A DNA stretch of 6,448 nt from Peptococcaceae bacterium (GCA_003132605.1 PKYJ01000076.1:2647-9094); one strand, 5' to 3'. Shown: positions 1-6,095, numbered from the stretch's first letter. Translations and numbers: made by a program. The notes: generated by a model from the letters alone, not told the origin.

Positions 1-502
1 AGGCGCAGCCGTGGGAACAGCCCTCGGCAATTTTAAGATAGGCGGTGGCGGGAGGCGTCGTCAGCAGGCGCGGGGGGTTGCCGTCATCGGAGTGGCCGCC
101 CTCTTTCAGGAAGGAGGCGCCATAATCGTTAGCGGGCGCCGGCGCTCCGGCCTCCAACCCGCGCAAGGCATCGAGCAGGTAAGGCCTGGCGTTGACGCCC
201 AGCCAGAGGTCCACTTCCGGAATCAGCCTGTCAAGCCTGTGCCCGTAACGCTGGGGCAAACAGCCAATGACGACCAGGCTCCGGCAGGCGCCGCTTTTCT
301 TGAAGAGGGCGTAATTAAAAATAGCATCCAGTGATTCCCTCACTGCTGCCCTGATAAAGCTGCAGGTATTGATCAGGATGATCTCCGCATCCTGCAGCGA
401 GGGAGTCACCACATACCCGGCGCTGGCCAGGATGCCGAGTACGGTTTCGCTTTCGGTGAGGTTTTTCGGACAGCCCAGGCTGACCACGCCAACGGTTGTC
501 AA
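1..502 (-). CDS. rimO: RimO, ribosomal protein S12 methylthiotransferase (N-terminal part, cut by window edge)
   Basis: RimO is a cytoplasmic radical-SAM enzyme that adds a methylthio group to a conserved aspartate of ribosomal protein S12. I translated this frame by hand; 167 codons are visible. The N-terminal UPF0004/MTTase domain carries its three cluster-binding cysteines: Cys11 in SLGCPKN, Cys47 in INTCSF and Cys81 in VIGCLPQRY. The radical-SAM signature begins at the window edge as AEGCSHGC (Cys162, Cys166), and the third cysteine lies outside. SLGCPKN and PEVD favour RimO over the tRNA enzymes MiaB and MtaB. The start is a TTG immediately after the rodZ stop; it puts SLGC at residues 8-11, as is usual, and has a GGGAG five bases upstream. 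It is in an operon with, and translationally coupled to, rodZ. The C-terminal half of the radical-SAM domain and the TRAM domain are not visible. Confidence 0.93.
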   Translation of the reverse strand, partial: MTTVGVVSLGCPKNLTESETVLGILASAGYVVTPSLQDAEIILINTCSFIRAAVRESLDAIFNYALFKKSGACRSLVVIGCLPQRYGHRLDRLIPEVDLWLGVNARPYLLDALRGLEAGAPAPANDYGASFLKEGGHSDDGNPPRLLTTPPATAYLKIAEGCSHGCA

Positions 503-1324
503 CTATACTCCCATGTTCTTGGTAAACGTCTGCGTCACAGTGTGCGTTGTGCCCAGGGGTGGCAACTTGGCGCCGTTGTAGTAAACATCCACGCTCTTGG
601 GATATCCGAGATCCATCCAGACCGTTGACTGAGCCGTAAATGTTTCCGTGTCACCAGGTTTGATAGTGCCCATATATGCCTCTTGGCCATCAACCTTCAC
701 CTCGGCCCAGCAGTGCCCTGTCCCCACCAGCCTGATCTCCAGCGTTTGTGGCTGAGTATTAACCGTTGGCGGGACTGCCGGCAGTTTTTGAGTTTGCTTT
801 TGAGTCTGTTGGAGTGGCGGCACGTTATTATGACGGGACACGGCAATGTTGAGTACCGCGTATGCCAACAGCAAAACAACGACCGCAGACGCAACTCCCA
901 GCAGCAACCTCCTGTTTTTGAAAATTGTCCCGGCTTGGGCGATCTTGCCCGCCCAATCAATAACATGCCGCCGGGCATCGGCGTCTGCCTGCCGTGTTCC
1001 TGACTGGTCCGCATCCCGGACGGAGCGCCGGGCATTGGCAACGGTCTGCCGTGTTCCTGTCTGTTCTTCTTCATGAGATGCGCCATGATCTACGCTTTTA
1101 TTAGCAGATTTATAACGGGTTACAATGGTGTCCAGATCCAGGTCCAGCAGCCTGGCGTAGTTTTTCAGAAAACCCAGCCGGTAAACCTCGCCGGGAATGA
1201 TCTGGAATTGTTCCGTTTCCAGGGCCTGGATGTACTTGACCCTGATTTTGGTGGCGTTTTCCACGTCACCCAGGGAAAGCCCCTTCTTCTCGCGCTCTCT
1301 GCGCAGTAAATCGCCGATTTCCAT
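503..1324 (-). CDS. rodZ: RodZ-like protein: HTH, one membrane segment, extracytoplasmic beta domain
   Basis: RodZ is a bitopic membrane protein that links the MreB cytoskeleton to cell-wall elongation. From Met at 1324 the product is 273 residues. Residues 1-70 form a Cro/Xre-type HTH (MEIGDLLRREREKKGLSL, then the RodZ-typical PGEVYRLGFLKNYAR). A charged linker at about 75-135 contains a 19-residue tandem repeat. A membrane helix lies at about 140-162 (LLLGVASAVVVLLLAYAVLNI), followed by a Q/P-rich spacer. A DUF4115-type beta domain follows at about 195-270 (LEIRLVGTGHCWAEVKVDG...GDTETF). An in-frame ATG at 1384 directly after the upstream stop would add 20 residues, but it lacks a well-placed Shine-Dalgarno sequence and the added residues do not look like the family. 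The gene lies downstream of the HTH-PfkB gene and upstream of rimO. It has also been annotated as YmfM in Bacillus relatives. Confidence 0.9.
   Translation of the reverse strand: MEIGDLLRREREKKGLSLGDVENATKIRVKYIQALETEQFQIIPGEVYRLGFLKNYARLLDLDLDTIVTRYKSANKSVDHGASHEEEQTGTRQTVANARRSVRDADQSGTRQADADARRHVIDWAGKIAQAGTIFKNRRLLLGVASAVVVLLLAYAVLNIAVSRHNNVPPLQQTQKQTQKLPAVPPTVNTQPQTLEIRLVGTGHCWAEVKVDGQEAYMGTIKPGDTETFTAQSTVWMDLGYPKSVDVYYNGAKLPPLGTTHTVTQTFTKNMGV
508..512 (-). promoter_or_regulatory. rimO ribosome binding site inside the rodZ 3' end
   Basis: On the minus strand GGGAG is followed by five bases (tatag) and then TTG. This site decides the rimO start. It lies entirely within the last rodZ codons (Met-Gly-Val-stop), so ribosomes finishing rodZ would help to open or reload it. 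Confidence 0.75.
969..1062 (-). repeat. Imperfect tandem duplication (57-bp period) in the RodZ linker
   Basis: Bases 969-1005 and 1026-1062 are near copies 57 bp (19 codons) apart. Both begin cgccgggcat and share ctgccgtgttcctg. In the protein they encode QTGTRQTVANARRS and QSGTRQADADARRH. The period preserves the frame, and the copies sit in the cytoplasmic linker between the HTH and the membrane helix. This looks like a recent in-frame duplication in a flexible region. Confidence 0.8.
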
Positions 1325-1332
1325 AACACGCG

Positions 1333-1338
1333 CCTCCC
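1333..1338 (-). promoter_or_regulatory. rodZ ribosome binding site (decides the start)
   Basis: On the minus strand GGGAGG lies eight bases before the ATG at 1324. This supports the shorter rodZ start over the in-frame ATG at 1384. Confidence 0.75.
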
Positions 1339-1384
1339 AACTGGGATGTGTGATGCGAGAGGTTGACACGTCCTCAGTTCTCAT

Positions 1385-2416
1385 TTAGCCGGTTGCAGCG
1401 CTCCCCATCGCCCTCCGGACCGCCAGGCGCATCCTGAAGCCCGAGGCCAGGCCCTCTGCAAGACCGGCGGCAATGCAGATGACAGTGCCTGGCGCCTGGA
1501 GGGGCGATGCCGGCAGGTACACTGTCTCTTCGGCAGTGGCCAGGATCAGCCCCTGGTCGCCAAAGACCACCACCAGCGCCTGACATCCCTCGCTGACGAT
1601 CTGTCTGCAGGTCGGGAATAGCTCCTCCGGCTCGCCAGGCAGGACGATAGACGACTGTGCCGCCAGATCTCTGACAGAGCAGACCAGGAAAAACTGCGGG
1701 TACGCCAGCAGTCCCTGCGCCCTGAGCAGGTTCAGCGGCCAACCGAGCACAGAGACCACGATATTGTTGTTGACGGCCACAGAGGCCAGGTAGGCCACTG
1801 TCTTCAGGGGCAGATCACCGTCGATCAGCAGGATCCTGGTGTTCTTGACCAGTTCTTCTCTTGAGGGGAGCGCCTCCGGGCCAAGGGGCAGCTCGCCTTC
1901 ATCATCCTTTACCAGAAAAGCGGCATCGTTCAGGCCTGAGAAGACCAGGCGTTTTCCGGTGGAAATATCTTGGCCGCGGATGATATTTTGAACGTTGACT
2001 CCTTCGCTCGACAGGTGGCTAAGCATCTGGGCGCCGATCTCATCCCGGCCCAGAAAGGTGATCAGGGTCGGCTCCGAGTTGCGCCGGGCCAGTTCCAGTG
2101 CTAGCAGGTAGCCGTTCCCGGCACCGGCAAGTTTGATGACTCCCGGCCTGACGCCGTCCGTTCCGTCCGCGCTGCCGCCACCGGTCCTGACAGAGACATC
2201 CAGCCACGTCTTTCCGACCACCAGGATCCTGCCGTGCTCATCGAAGACGTAACCCCTGCCCGCTATATGGCCCTTGCGCATCAGGTTGGAGATGTGCACC
2301 GCCGCCGCTGAGCGCGAGATATGCAACCTCTCAGCCAGGTCATCCTGAGCGATCATCGGGTCTTTCTTCAATATTTCGAGTATTTCACTTTCCCGTGTCG
2401 TTAAATGATCGTTCAT
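1385..2416 (-). CDS. Winged-HTH plus degenerate PfkB-fold protein, probable ligand-sensing transcription regulator
   Basis: The product is 343 residues. Residues 3-55 form a winged HTH (TTRESEILEILKKDPMIAQDDLAERLHISRSAAAVHISNLMRKGHI). The rest has the PfkB carbohydrate/nucleoside kinase fold: VVGKTWLDVSV with Asp73, GAGN at 98-101 in place of the usual GGxxxN, and VVVFGDQGL near 282-290. This is the architecture of the YeiI/PsuK-like HTH-PfkB family. The signature DTTGAGDAFAAGL is replaced by QAPGTVICIAAGL (about 307-319), so GAGD becomes GTVI and the catalytic Asp becomes Ile. The NxxE motif near 247-250 is SVRD. The fold is kept but phosphotransfer is probably lost. I infer a regulator whose PfkB domain binds a sugar or nucleoside. 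It lies between ftsK and rodZ in the same direction. No Shine-Dalgarno sequence is visible before the ATG. Its own upstream repeats suggest autoregulation. An active but atypical kinase cannot be excluded. Confidence 0.82.
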   Translation of the reverse strand: MNDHLTTRESEILEILKKDPMIAQDDLAERLHISRSAAAVHISNLMRKGHIAGRGYVFDEHGRILVVGKTWLDVSVRTGGGSADGTDGVRPGVIKLAGAGNGYLLALELARRNSEPTLITFLGRDEIGAQMLSHLSSEGVNVQNIIRGQDISTGKRLVFSGLNDAAFLVKDDEGELPLGPEALPSREELVKNTRILLIDGDLPLKTVAYLASVAVNNNIVVSVLGWPLNLLRAQGLLAYPQFFLVCSVRDLAAQSSIVLPGEPEELFPTCRQIVSEGCQALVVVFGDQGLILATAEETVYLPASPLQAPGTVICIAAGLAEGLASGFRMRLAVRRAMGSAATG

Positions 2417-2423
2417 GGCAACT

Positions 2424-2450
2424 ATATGTTAACATATGTTTATATATGTT
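2424..2450. promoter_or_regulatory. Operator-like block: three ATATGTT repeats at 10-bp steps with nested palindromes
   Basis: ATATGTT occurs at 2424-2430, 2434-2440 and 2444-2450, so the copies fall on one face of the helix. Two perfect palindromes are nested in the block: ATATGTTAACATAT (2424-2437) and AACATATGTT (2431-2440). The block ends seven bases upstream of the ATG of the HTH-PfkB gene, where a repressor would block its promoter or transcript start. Binding by the gene's own winged HTH is an inference. The core AACATATGTT also resembles the inside of a Gram-positive LexA box, but the flanking G and C of GAAC/GTTC are missing. Confidence 0.6.
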
Positions 2451-2523
2451 GAATAGATGCCTATAAGATTTCTCGGTTGCCAAGATACGCCGCTTCTCGA
2501 GAGGGCCTCAGCCAGGAACATGT

Positions 2524-4776
2524 TCACATGCTTTTCCCGTAAAACCTCTTGAACTGATCGCTTGTCATCAACACATTCCTGGGCTTGGCCCCGTCATAGG
2601 GGCCGACGATCCCTCTCTCCTCAAGAATGTCCATCAATCTTCCCGCTCTGGCATAGCCGATCCGAAATCGTCTCTGCAGCAACGATACTGATGCATGACC
2701 CTGGTCCAGCACTAGCTTGGCCGCATCCTGAAACAGCAGGTCCTCGAAGGTTTCAACTTTGGCCGCTGTTTCGGGCCGCTCCAGGAAACTGGCGACATAG
2801 AGCGGCTTGCCCTGTTTGAGGATATAGCCGACGATATCCTCCACCTCGCTGTCAGTTACCAGCGCCCCCTGAATCCGGATCGGCTTGCTGGCGCCGATCG
2901 GCATAAACAGCATGTCCCCCTTGCCAAGCAGCTTCTCGGCCCCGCCCATGTCGAGGATGGTGCGGGAGTCAATCTGGGATGAGACCGCAAAGGCGATCCG
3001 GGCCGGAATGTTCGCCTTGATGAGGCCGGTGATCACATCCACCGACGGCCGCTGCGTGGCTACCACCAGGTGGATACCCGCTGCCCTGGCCATCTGGGAT
3101 ATGCGGCAGATGGCGTCCTCAACCTCGATCGGGGCGATCATCATCAGGTCTGCCAGTTCATCGATCACTACCACGATGTAGGGCAGCGGCTCGCACTGCC
3201 GGTGGTTCTCGCTCTGGGAGTTATAGCGGACGATGTCCCGAATACCCATGGATGCAAACAGTTCGTAGCGGGTCTCCATCTCGCTGACCACCCACTTGAG
3301 GGCGGAGGCCGCCTTTCGGGGATCGGTCACCACCGGCGAGAGCAGGTGCGGGATGCCGTTGTAGCCAATCAGTTCCACCATCTTGGGATCGATCATCACA
3401 AACTTGACCTCATTGGGAGTGGCTTTGTAGAGGATGCTGGTGATGATGGAGTTCAGACAGACGCTTTTCCCCGACCCGGTCGCCCCGGCAATCAACAGGT
3501 GGGGCATTTTCATCAGATCGGCGACGATCGGGTTGCCGGCGATGTCTTTTCCCAGGGCAATGGATATTTTCGATGCTGCATCCGTAAACTCCGGGTACTC
3601 CAGGATCTCCCGCAGGTAAACCATGGAGACATCCTTGTTGGGGACCTCGATTCCGAGGGCGGACTTGCCCGGAATTGGCGCTTCGATGCGCACATTCTGG
3701 GCGGCCAGGCCCAGGGCGATATCATCCGACAGCCGGACGATCTTACTGACCTTGACGCCCGGCGCCGGCTGGATCTCGTAGCGGGTGATCGCCGGCCCCC
3801 GGTGCACCTGGCTGACGCAGACCTTCACCCCAAAATTGTCCAGGGTCTCCTCCAGGATGCGCACATTTTCCAGGATCTCCTTGTTGAAGCGGCTGCTCTT
3901 CACTTTCAAAGACCGCGACAGCAGGCTCAAAGTGGGCAACTTGTAATTTTCATAGTTCCCAGGCAGATTTTTGTCTGAGTCATTGACGGGGATATTTTTT
4001 ACCGCATCAAGGCGCAATGCGGGCAGGTCCTGGCTGGCAGCCGGGGGTGACGGCGCTTTCTCGTCCTCATTGGGAGAAGAATCTCTAGGAGAAGCATTCG
4101 TGGCCACATAGTCGATGATGACGGGCAGGTCCTGACCGGGGTTCTCATCCCTGCCGGTTTCTGCGTCATCTTCGACGTACAGGAAGTTGACCAGGTTGTG
4201 TTTGAGGCTGCGCCATCCGGAGGCCATGCCGGCTCCGGCGCCGGACAGCAGCCTGCTCAGCGGTATGCCTGTTAGCAGGATGATCGCTATCCCCGACAGG
4301 CAGGACAATACGATCATCGTTCCGATCCTGGCAAAGAAATAGATGCATACCATACTAATGAGGGCGCCCAGGATGCCGCCTCCCTCACCCCGCAGGCCGG
4401 CGCTCCAGAACAGGGAGATCATGCCGTTCCTGGACATGTTGGCGGGCGCCAGCAGAAAGTGGCAGATAGTCAACACCACGGGAAGACCGACCAGAACACC
4501 GGCAGTCCGTGGTAACTTGCTCAGCGGGCGCCGGTAGATGCTGAGACAGACCCCAAAATAGGCGATGGCCAAAATAACTCCAAACTTTCCATGATCGCCG
4601 GCCAAATATTTCAAGACATAGGCGATCAGGCTGCCGACGACCCCGGTCTGAGCGTAAAAACTCATCAGCATTAGCACTGCCAGGGCTAACAGGACGATGC
4701 CGACGATCTCGTATGTCAGCCTGTCACCGGTGGGTTGCCGCCTTATTCTCTTAACCCTGGACGCCTTGGCTGGCAT
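2524..4776 (-). CDS. ftsK: FtsK/SpoIIIE DNA translocase
   Basis: This membrane-anchored hexameric ATPase pumps chromosomal DNA through the division or sporulation septum. From Met at 4776 it has 750 residues, close to the roughly 790 of B. subtilis SpoIIIE. An N-terminal membrane domain spans about 22-172, with helices near 22-42, 65-81, 92-111 and 136-170. An acidic, Pro/Ser-rich linker runs to about 280. The alpha/beta motor follows, with Walker A GATGSGKS (431-438), Walker B YIVVVIDELADL (Asp539-Glu540) and VVATQRPSVDVITGLIKANIPARIAFAVSSQIDSRTILD. The C-terminal gamma winged helix (about 684-742, SVSLLQRRFRIGYARAGRLMDILE) reads SRS/KOPS-like DNA. A second ATG at 4779 is only four bases from AGGGG; the one at 4776 is seven away and fits better. 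The gene has its own promoter and is the first gene of the minus-strand group. Sequence alone cannot tell FtsK from SpoIIIE, but in a spore former with tepA one protein may do both jobs. Confidence 0.96.
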   Translation of the reverse strand: MPAKASRVKRIRRQPTGDRLTYEIVGIVLLALAVLMLMSFYAQTGVVGSLIAYVLKYLAGDHGKFGVILAIAYFGVCLSIYRRPLSKLPRTAGVLVGLPVVLTICHFLLAPANMSRNGMISLFWSAGLRGEGGGILGALISMVCIYFFARIGTMIVLSCLSGIAIILLTGIPLSRLLSGAGAGMASGWRSLKHNLVNFLYVEDDAETGRDENPGQDLPVIIDYVATNASPRDSSPNEDEKAPSPPAASQDLPALRLDAVKNIPVNDSDKNLPGNYENYKLPTLSLLSRSLKVKSSRFNKEILENVRILEETLDNFGVKVCVSQVHRGPAITRYEIQPAPGVKVSKIVRLSDDIALGLAAQNVRIEAPIPGKSALGIEVPNKDVSMVYLREILEYPEFTDAASKISIALGKDIAGNPIVADLMKMPHLLIAGATGSGKSVCLNSIITSILYKATPNEVKFVMIDPKMVELIGYNGIPHLLSPVVTDPRKAASALKWVVSEMETRYELFASMGIRDIVRYNSQSENHRQCEPLPYIVVVIDELADLMMIAPIEVEDAICRISQMARAAGIHLVVATQRPSVDVITGLIKANIPARIAFAVSSQIDSRTILDMGGAEKLLGKGDMLFMPIGASKPIRIQGALVTDSEVEDIVGYILKQGKPLYVASFLERPETAAKVETFEDLLFQDAAKLVLDQGHASVSLLQRRFRIGYARAGRLMDILEERGIVGPYDGAKPRNVLMTSDQFKRFYGKSM

Positions 4777-4783
4777 CATGTCA

Positions 4784-4788
4784 CCCCT
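4784..4788 (-). promoter_or_regulatory. ftsK ribosome binding site
   Basis: On the minus strand AGGGG is followed by tgac and then two consecutive ATG codons. The spacing is four bases to the ATG at 4779 and seven to the ATG at 4776, which favours the second. Confidence 0.6.
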
Positions 4789-4810
4789 GGTGGTCGATCA
4801 TTACTACCAA

Positions 4811-4839
4811 ATTATAGCACTATTTCAGCGCCACGAAAA
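4811..4839 (-). promoter_or_regulatory. ftsK promoter with extended -10
   Basis: On the minus strand a perfect TATAAT (4816 down to 4811) is preceded by TG and one base, giving the extended -10 TGCTATAAT. A weak -35 (TTTTCG, 4839-4834) lies 17 bp upstream. The transcript would start near 4804, about 25-28 bases before the ftsK start. This is the expected form of a vegetative sigma-A promoter with a poor -35. Confidence 0.65.
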
Positions 4840-4857
4840 TGCATTTGCTGCAGTTAG

Positions 4858-4887
4858 TGCATTGTTTGGGTCACAGCGAACATACTA
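4858..4887 (+). promoter_or_regulatory. Candidate sigma-G (forespore) promoter for tepA-ylzJ
   Basis: TGCATT (4858-4863) and CATACTA (4881-4887) are 17 bp apart. They match the sigma-G pattern of a TGAATA-like -35 and a CATACTA-like -10; the -10 match is complete. I find no convincing sigma-A promoter for tepA in this gap: TATATA at 4895-4900 lacks a spaced -35. Spore-specific expression fits the role of TepA and YlzJ in spore outgrowth. The transcript would carry a leader of about 115 bases. Confidence 0.5.
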
Positions 4888-4920
4888 GACACAGTATATA
4901 ACAACAGATTCTCGATTAGA

Positions 4921-4981
4921 ACCCCGCGCATGTCGGGTGCCCTCTGGGCGCGGGGTAACGATGTTCCCCAGCCTTGCTGGG
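4921..4981 (+). other. Two consecutive hairpins in the tepA leader
   Basis: Hairpin 1 pairs ACCCCGCGC (4921-4929) with GCGCGGGGT (4948-4956), nine perfect GC-rich pairs around an 18-base loop. Hairpin 2 pairs CCCAGC (4967-4972) with GCTGGG (4976-4981) around a three-base loop. Neither is followed by a T-run, so they are not standard terminators. They lie between the candidate promoter and the tepA ribosome binding site, about 27 bases before the start. They could stabilise the mRNA or regulate it; the function is unknown. Confidence 0.6.
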
Positions 4982-4993
4982 TCACAATCAAGG

Positions 4994-5000
4994 AAAGGGG
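4994..5000 (+). promoter_or_regulatory. tepA ribosome binding site (decides the start)
   Basis: AAAGGGG lies eight bases before the ATG at 5009. This rules against the in-frame ATG at 4937, which lies inside hairpin 1 and has no Shine-Dalgarno sequence. Confidence 0.65.
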
Positions 5001-5008
5001 AATGCCAG

Positions 5009-5815
5009 ATGACGTCCTTTGACATTGGCTCGGAACAGCCGCCAACAACCACCGGCCCCGAAACGACGGCAACCAAAAAAACGAAGCAAGGAGTAAGAAA
5101 AATAGACACTGTCAAGGAATACGGCCAAAACAATGAATTGCCAAGCGTTCAATCAAACATCCACTGTGTCCTCATCGTCGGTCAGATCGAGGGCCACCTG
5201 GTGCTCCCACCCAATAACAAGACTACCAAATATGAGCATGTGATCCCCCAACTGGTAGCCGTAGAACAAAATCCCGATATCGAAGGCTTGCTGATCATCC
5301 TCAACACTGTCGGTGGTGACTTGGAAGCGGGGCTGGCCATCGCCGAGATGATCGTCAGCATGTCCAAACCCACGGTATCGCTGGTCTTAGGCGGTGGCCA
5401 TTCCATCGGGGTTCCGGTCGCCGTTAGTTCACAATACTCCTTCATCGCCGAGACGGCCACCATGACCATCCACCCGATCAGGCTGTCGGGACTGGTGATT
5501 GGGGTTCCGCAAACTTGGGAGTATCTCGATAAGATGCAGGACCGGGTGATCAGGTTCGTAGCCAAACACAGCAAGATCACGGAACCGAAGTTCCGGGAGC
5601 TGATGTTTGCCACCGGCGACCTCGCCCGCGATATCGGTTCGGTGCTGCTGGGCAACGAGGCAGTGGAAATAGGACTGATCGACGCCGTCGGCGGCCTGGG
5701 AGAGTCCGTCAACAAGCTGCAGGAGATGATCCAGAAGGGAAAGCATAAGGACAAGAATAAGCAAAAGCTGCAAATGTTCAATACTAACAGCAAACATTAC
5801 CCTGGTGATCACTAA
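5009..5815 (+). CDS. tepA: TepA/YmfB, ClpP-like serine protease of endospore formers
   Basis: This is a 268-residue cytoplasmic ClpP-fold protein. In B. subtilis, YmfB/TepA helps to degrade small acid-soluble spore proteins during outgrowth and depends on its active serine and on YlzJ. A hydrophilic Thr/Lys-rich N-terminus of about 45 residues precedes the protease core (VLIVGQIEGHLVLPPNNKTTKYEHVIPQL). The oxyanion glycines are in NTVGGDLEAG. The nucleophile is Ser132 in GGGHSIGVP, the histidine is His155 in MTIHP, and Asp208 in LARDIG is the likely third triad member. GNEAVEIGLIDAVGG matches the ClpP C-terminal signature. A Lys-rich tail (QKGKHKDKNKQK) ends the protein. Starting at ATG 5009 gives a length near the family norm; ATG 4937 would add 24 atypical residues. 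The gene is followed closely by ylzJ and is divergent from ftsK, whereas the usual order is co-directional. Confidence 0.93.
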   Translation: MTSFDIGSEQPPTTTGPETTATKKTKQGVRKIDTVKEYGQNNELPSVQSNIHCVLIVGQIEGHLVLPPNNKTTKYEHVIPQLVAVEQNPDIEGLLIILNTVGGDLEAGLAIAEMIVSMSKPTVSLVLGGGHSIGVPVAVSSQYSFIAETATMTIHPIRLSGLVIGVPQTWEYLDKMQDRVIRFVAKHSKITEPKFRELMFATGDLARDIGSVLLGNEAVEIGLIDAVGGLGESVNKLQEMIQKGKHKDKNKQKLQMFNTNSKHYPGDH

Positions 5816-5820
5816 GGAGG
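5814..5820 (+). promoter_or_regulatory. ylzJ Shine-Dalgarno, perfect AAGGAGG
   Basis: AAGGAGG overlaps the tepA stop codon (5813-5815) and lies eight bases before a CTG at 5829. It is the best ribosome binding site in the window. No ATG, GTG or TTG lies at a proper distance in the ylzJ frame, so it points to CTG as the start. Confidence 0.75.
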
Positions 5821-5828
5821 TTTTAACC

Positions 5829-6095
5829 CTGGTTCTCTATACACCTATGCCGCCCGAACTGATCTGGGCGACGGAGTCCAACGAGACCATGACCCTGCAG
5901 GAGGTCGAACATCAGGGTGTCACCCTGATCGTCCAGCCGACGGGGATGAATACCGGCCGGATCGTGCAGATCAAGAGCACCGACCCCTATGTCTTTTTAA
6001 AACAGGAGTACCAGCCGGGCCGAACAATCTTTTTTGGTCCAGAACTGGAGCTCAAAGGGGATGCGACAGGAGCACTCGGCTCTACGCCATTTTAA
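5829..6095 (+). CDS. ylzJ: YlzJ-like protein, partner of TepA, probable CTG start
   Basis: This is a small protein of 88 residues. Family members begin M-x-LYT-x-x-P; here reading from CTG 5829 gives (M)VLYTPMPPELIWA, followed by VEHQGVTLIVQPTG, VQIKSTDPYVFLKQEYQPG and a short tail. In B. subtilis the product of ylzJ, immediately downstream of and overlapping ymfB/tepA, is required for YmfB activity. I infer the same partnership here. The only standard in-frame start is GTG 5805. It overlaps the tepA end, lacks an upstream Shine-Dalgarno sequence and would add eight residues that include the translated AAGGAGG. The CTG at 5829 has ideal spacing and fits the family N-terminus. No membrane segment, signal peptide or catalytic motif is visible. 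Confidence 0.87.
   Translation: MVLYTPMPPELIWATESNETMTLQEVEHQGVTLIVQPTGMNTGRIVQIKSTDPYVFLKQEYQPGRTIFFGPELELKGDATGALGSTPF

Noticed and set aside
11..581. Plus-strand open frames in the first 580 bases
   Set aside because: The minus strand encodes RimO and the RodZ C-terminus with conserved motifs, so these are reverse-strand shadows.
1325..1384. Longer rodZ start at ATG 1384
   Set aside because: There is no well-spaced Shine-Dalgarno sequence for it, and the GGGAGG at 1333-1338 clearly serves the ATG at 1324, which gives the family N-terminus.
2424..2450. ATATGTT repeats as replication iterons or a CRISPR-like array
   Set aside because: There are only three 7-bp copies with 3-bp gaps, no replication gene, no spacers and no cas genes. 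The position before a regulator gene favours an operator.
2516..2525. GAACATGTTC palindrome at the ftsK stop as a LexA box
   Set aside because: The Gram-positive LexA box needs four bases between GAAC and GTTC. Here there are two, and the site is at a gene end rather than a promoter.
3070..3978. Plus-strand open frame of 302 codons opposite ftsK
   Set aside because: It is wholly antisense to the clear FtsK motor domain, its His/Asp-rich composition is typical of a reverse-strand shadow, and it has no domain resemblance.
5182..5793. Minus-strand open frame of 203 codons opposite tepA
   Set aside because: It is antisense to the conserved ClpP-like core, Ser/Ile-rich and without a recognisable motif, so it is a shadow.
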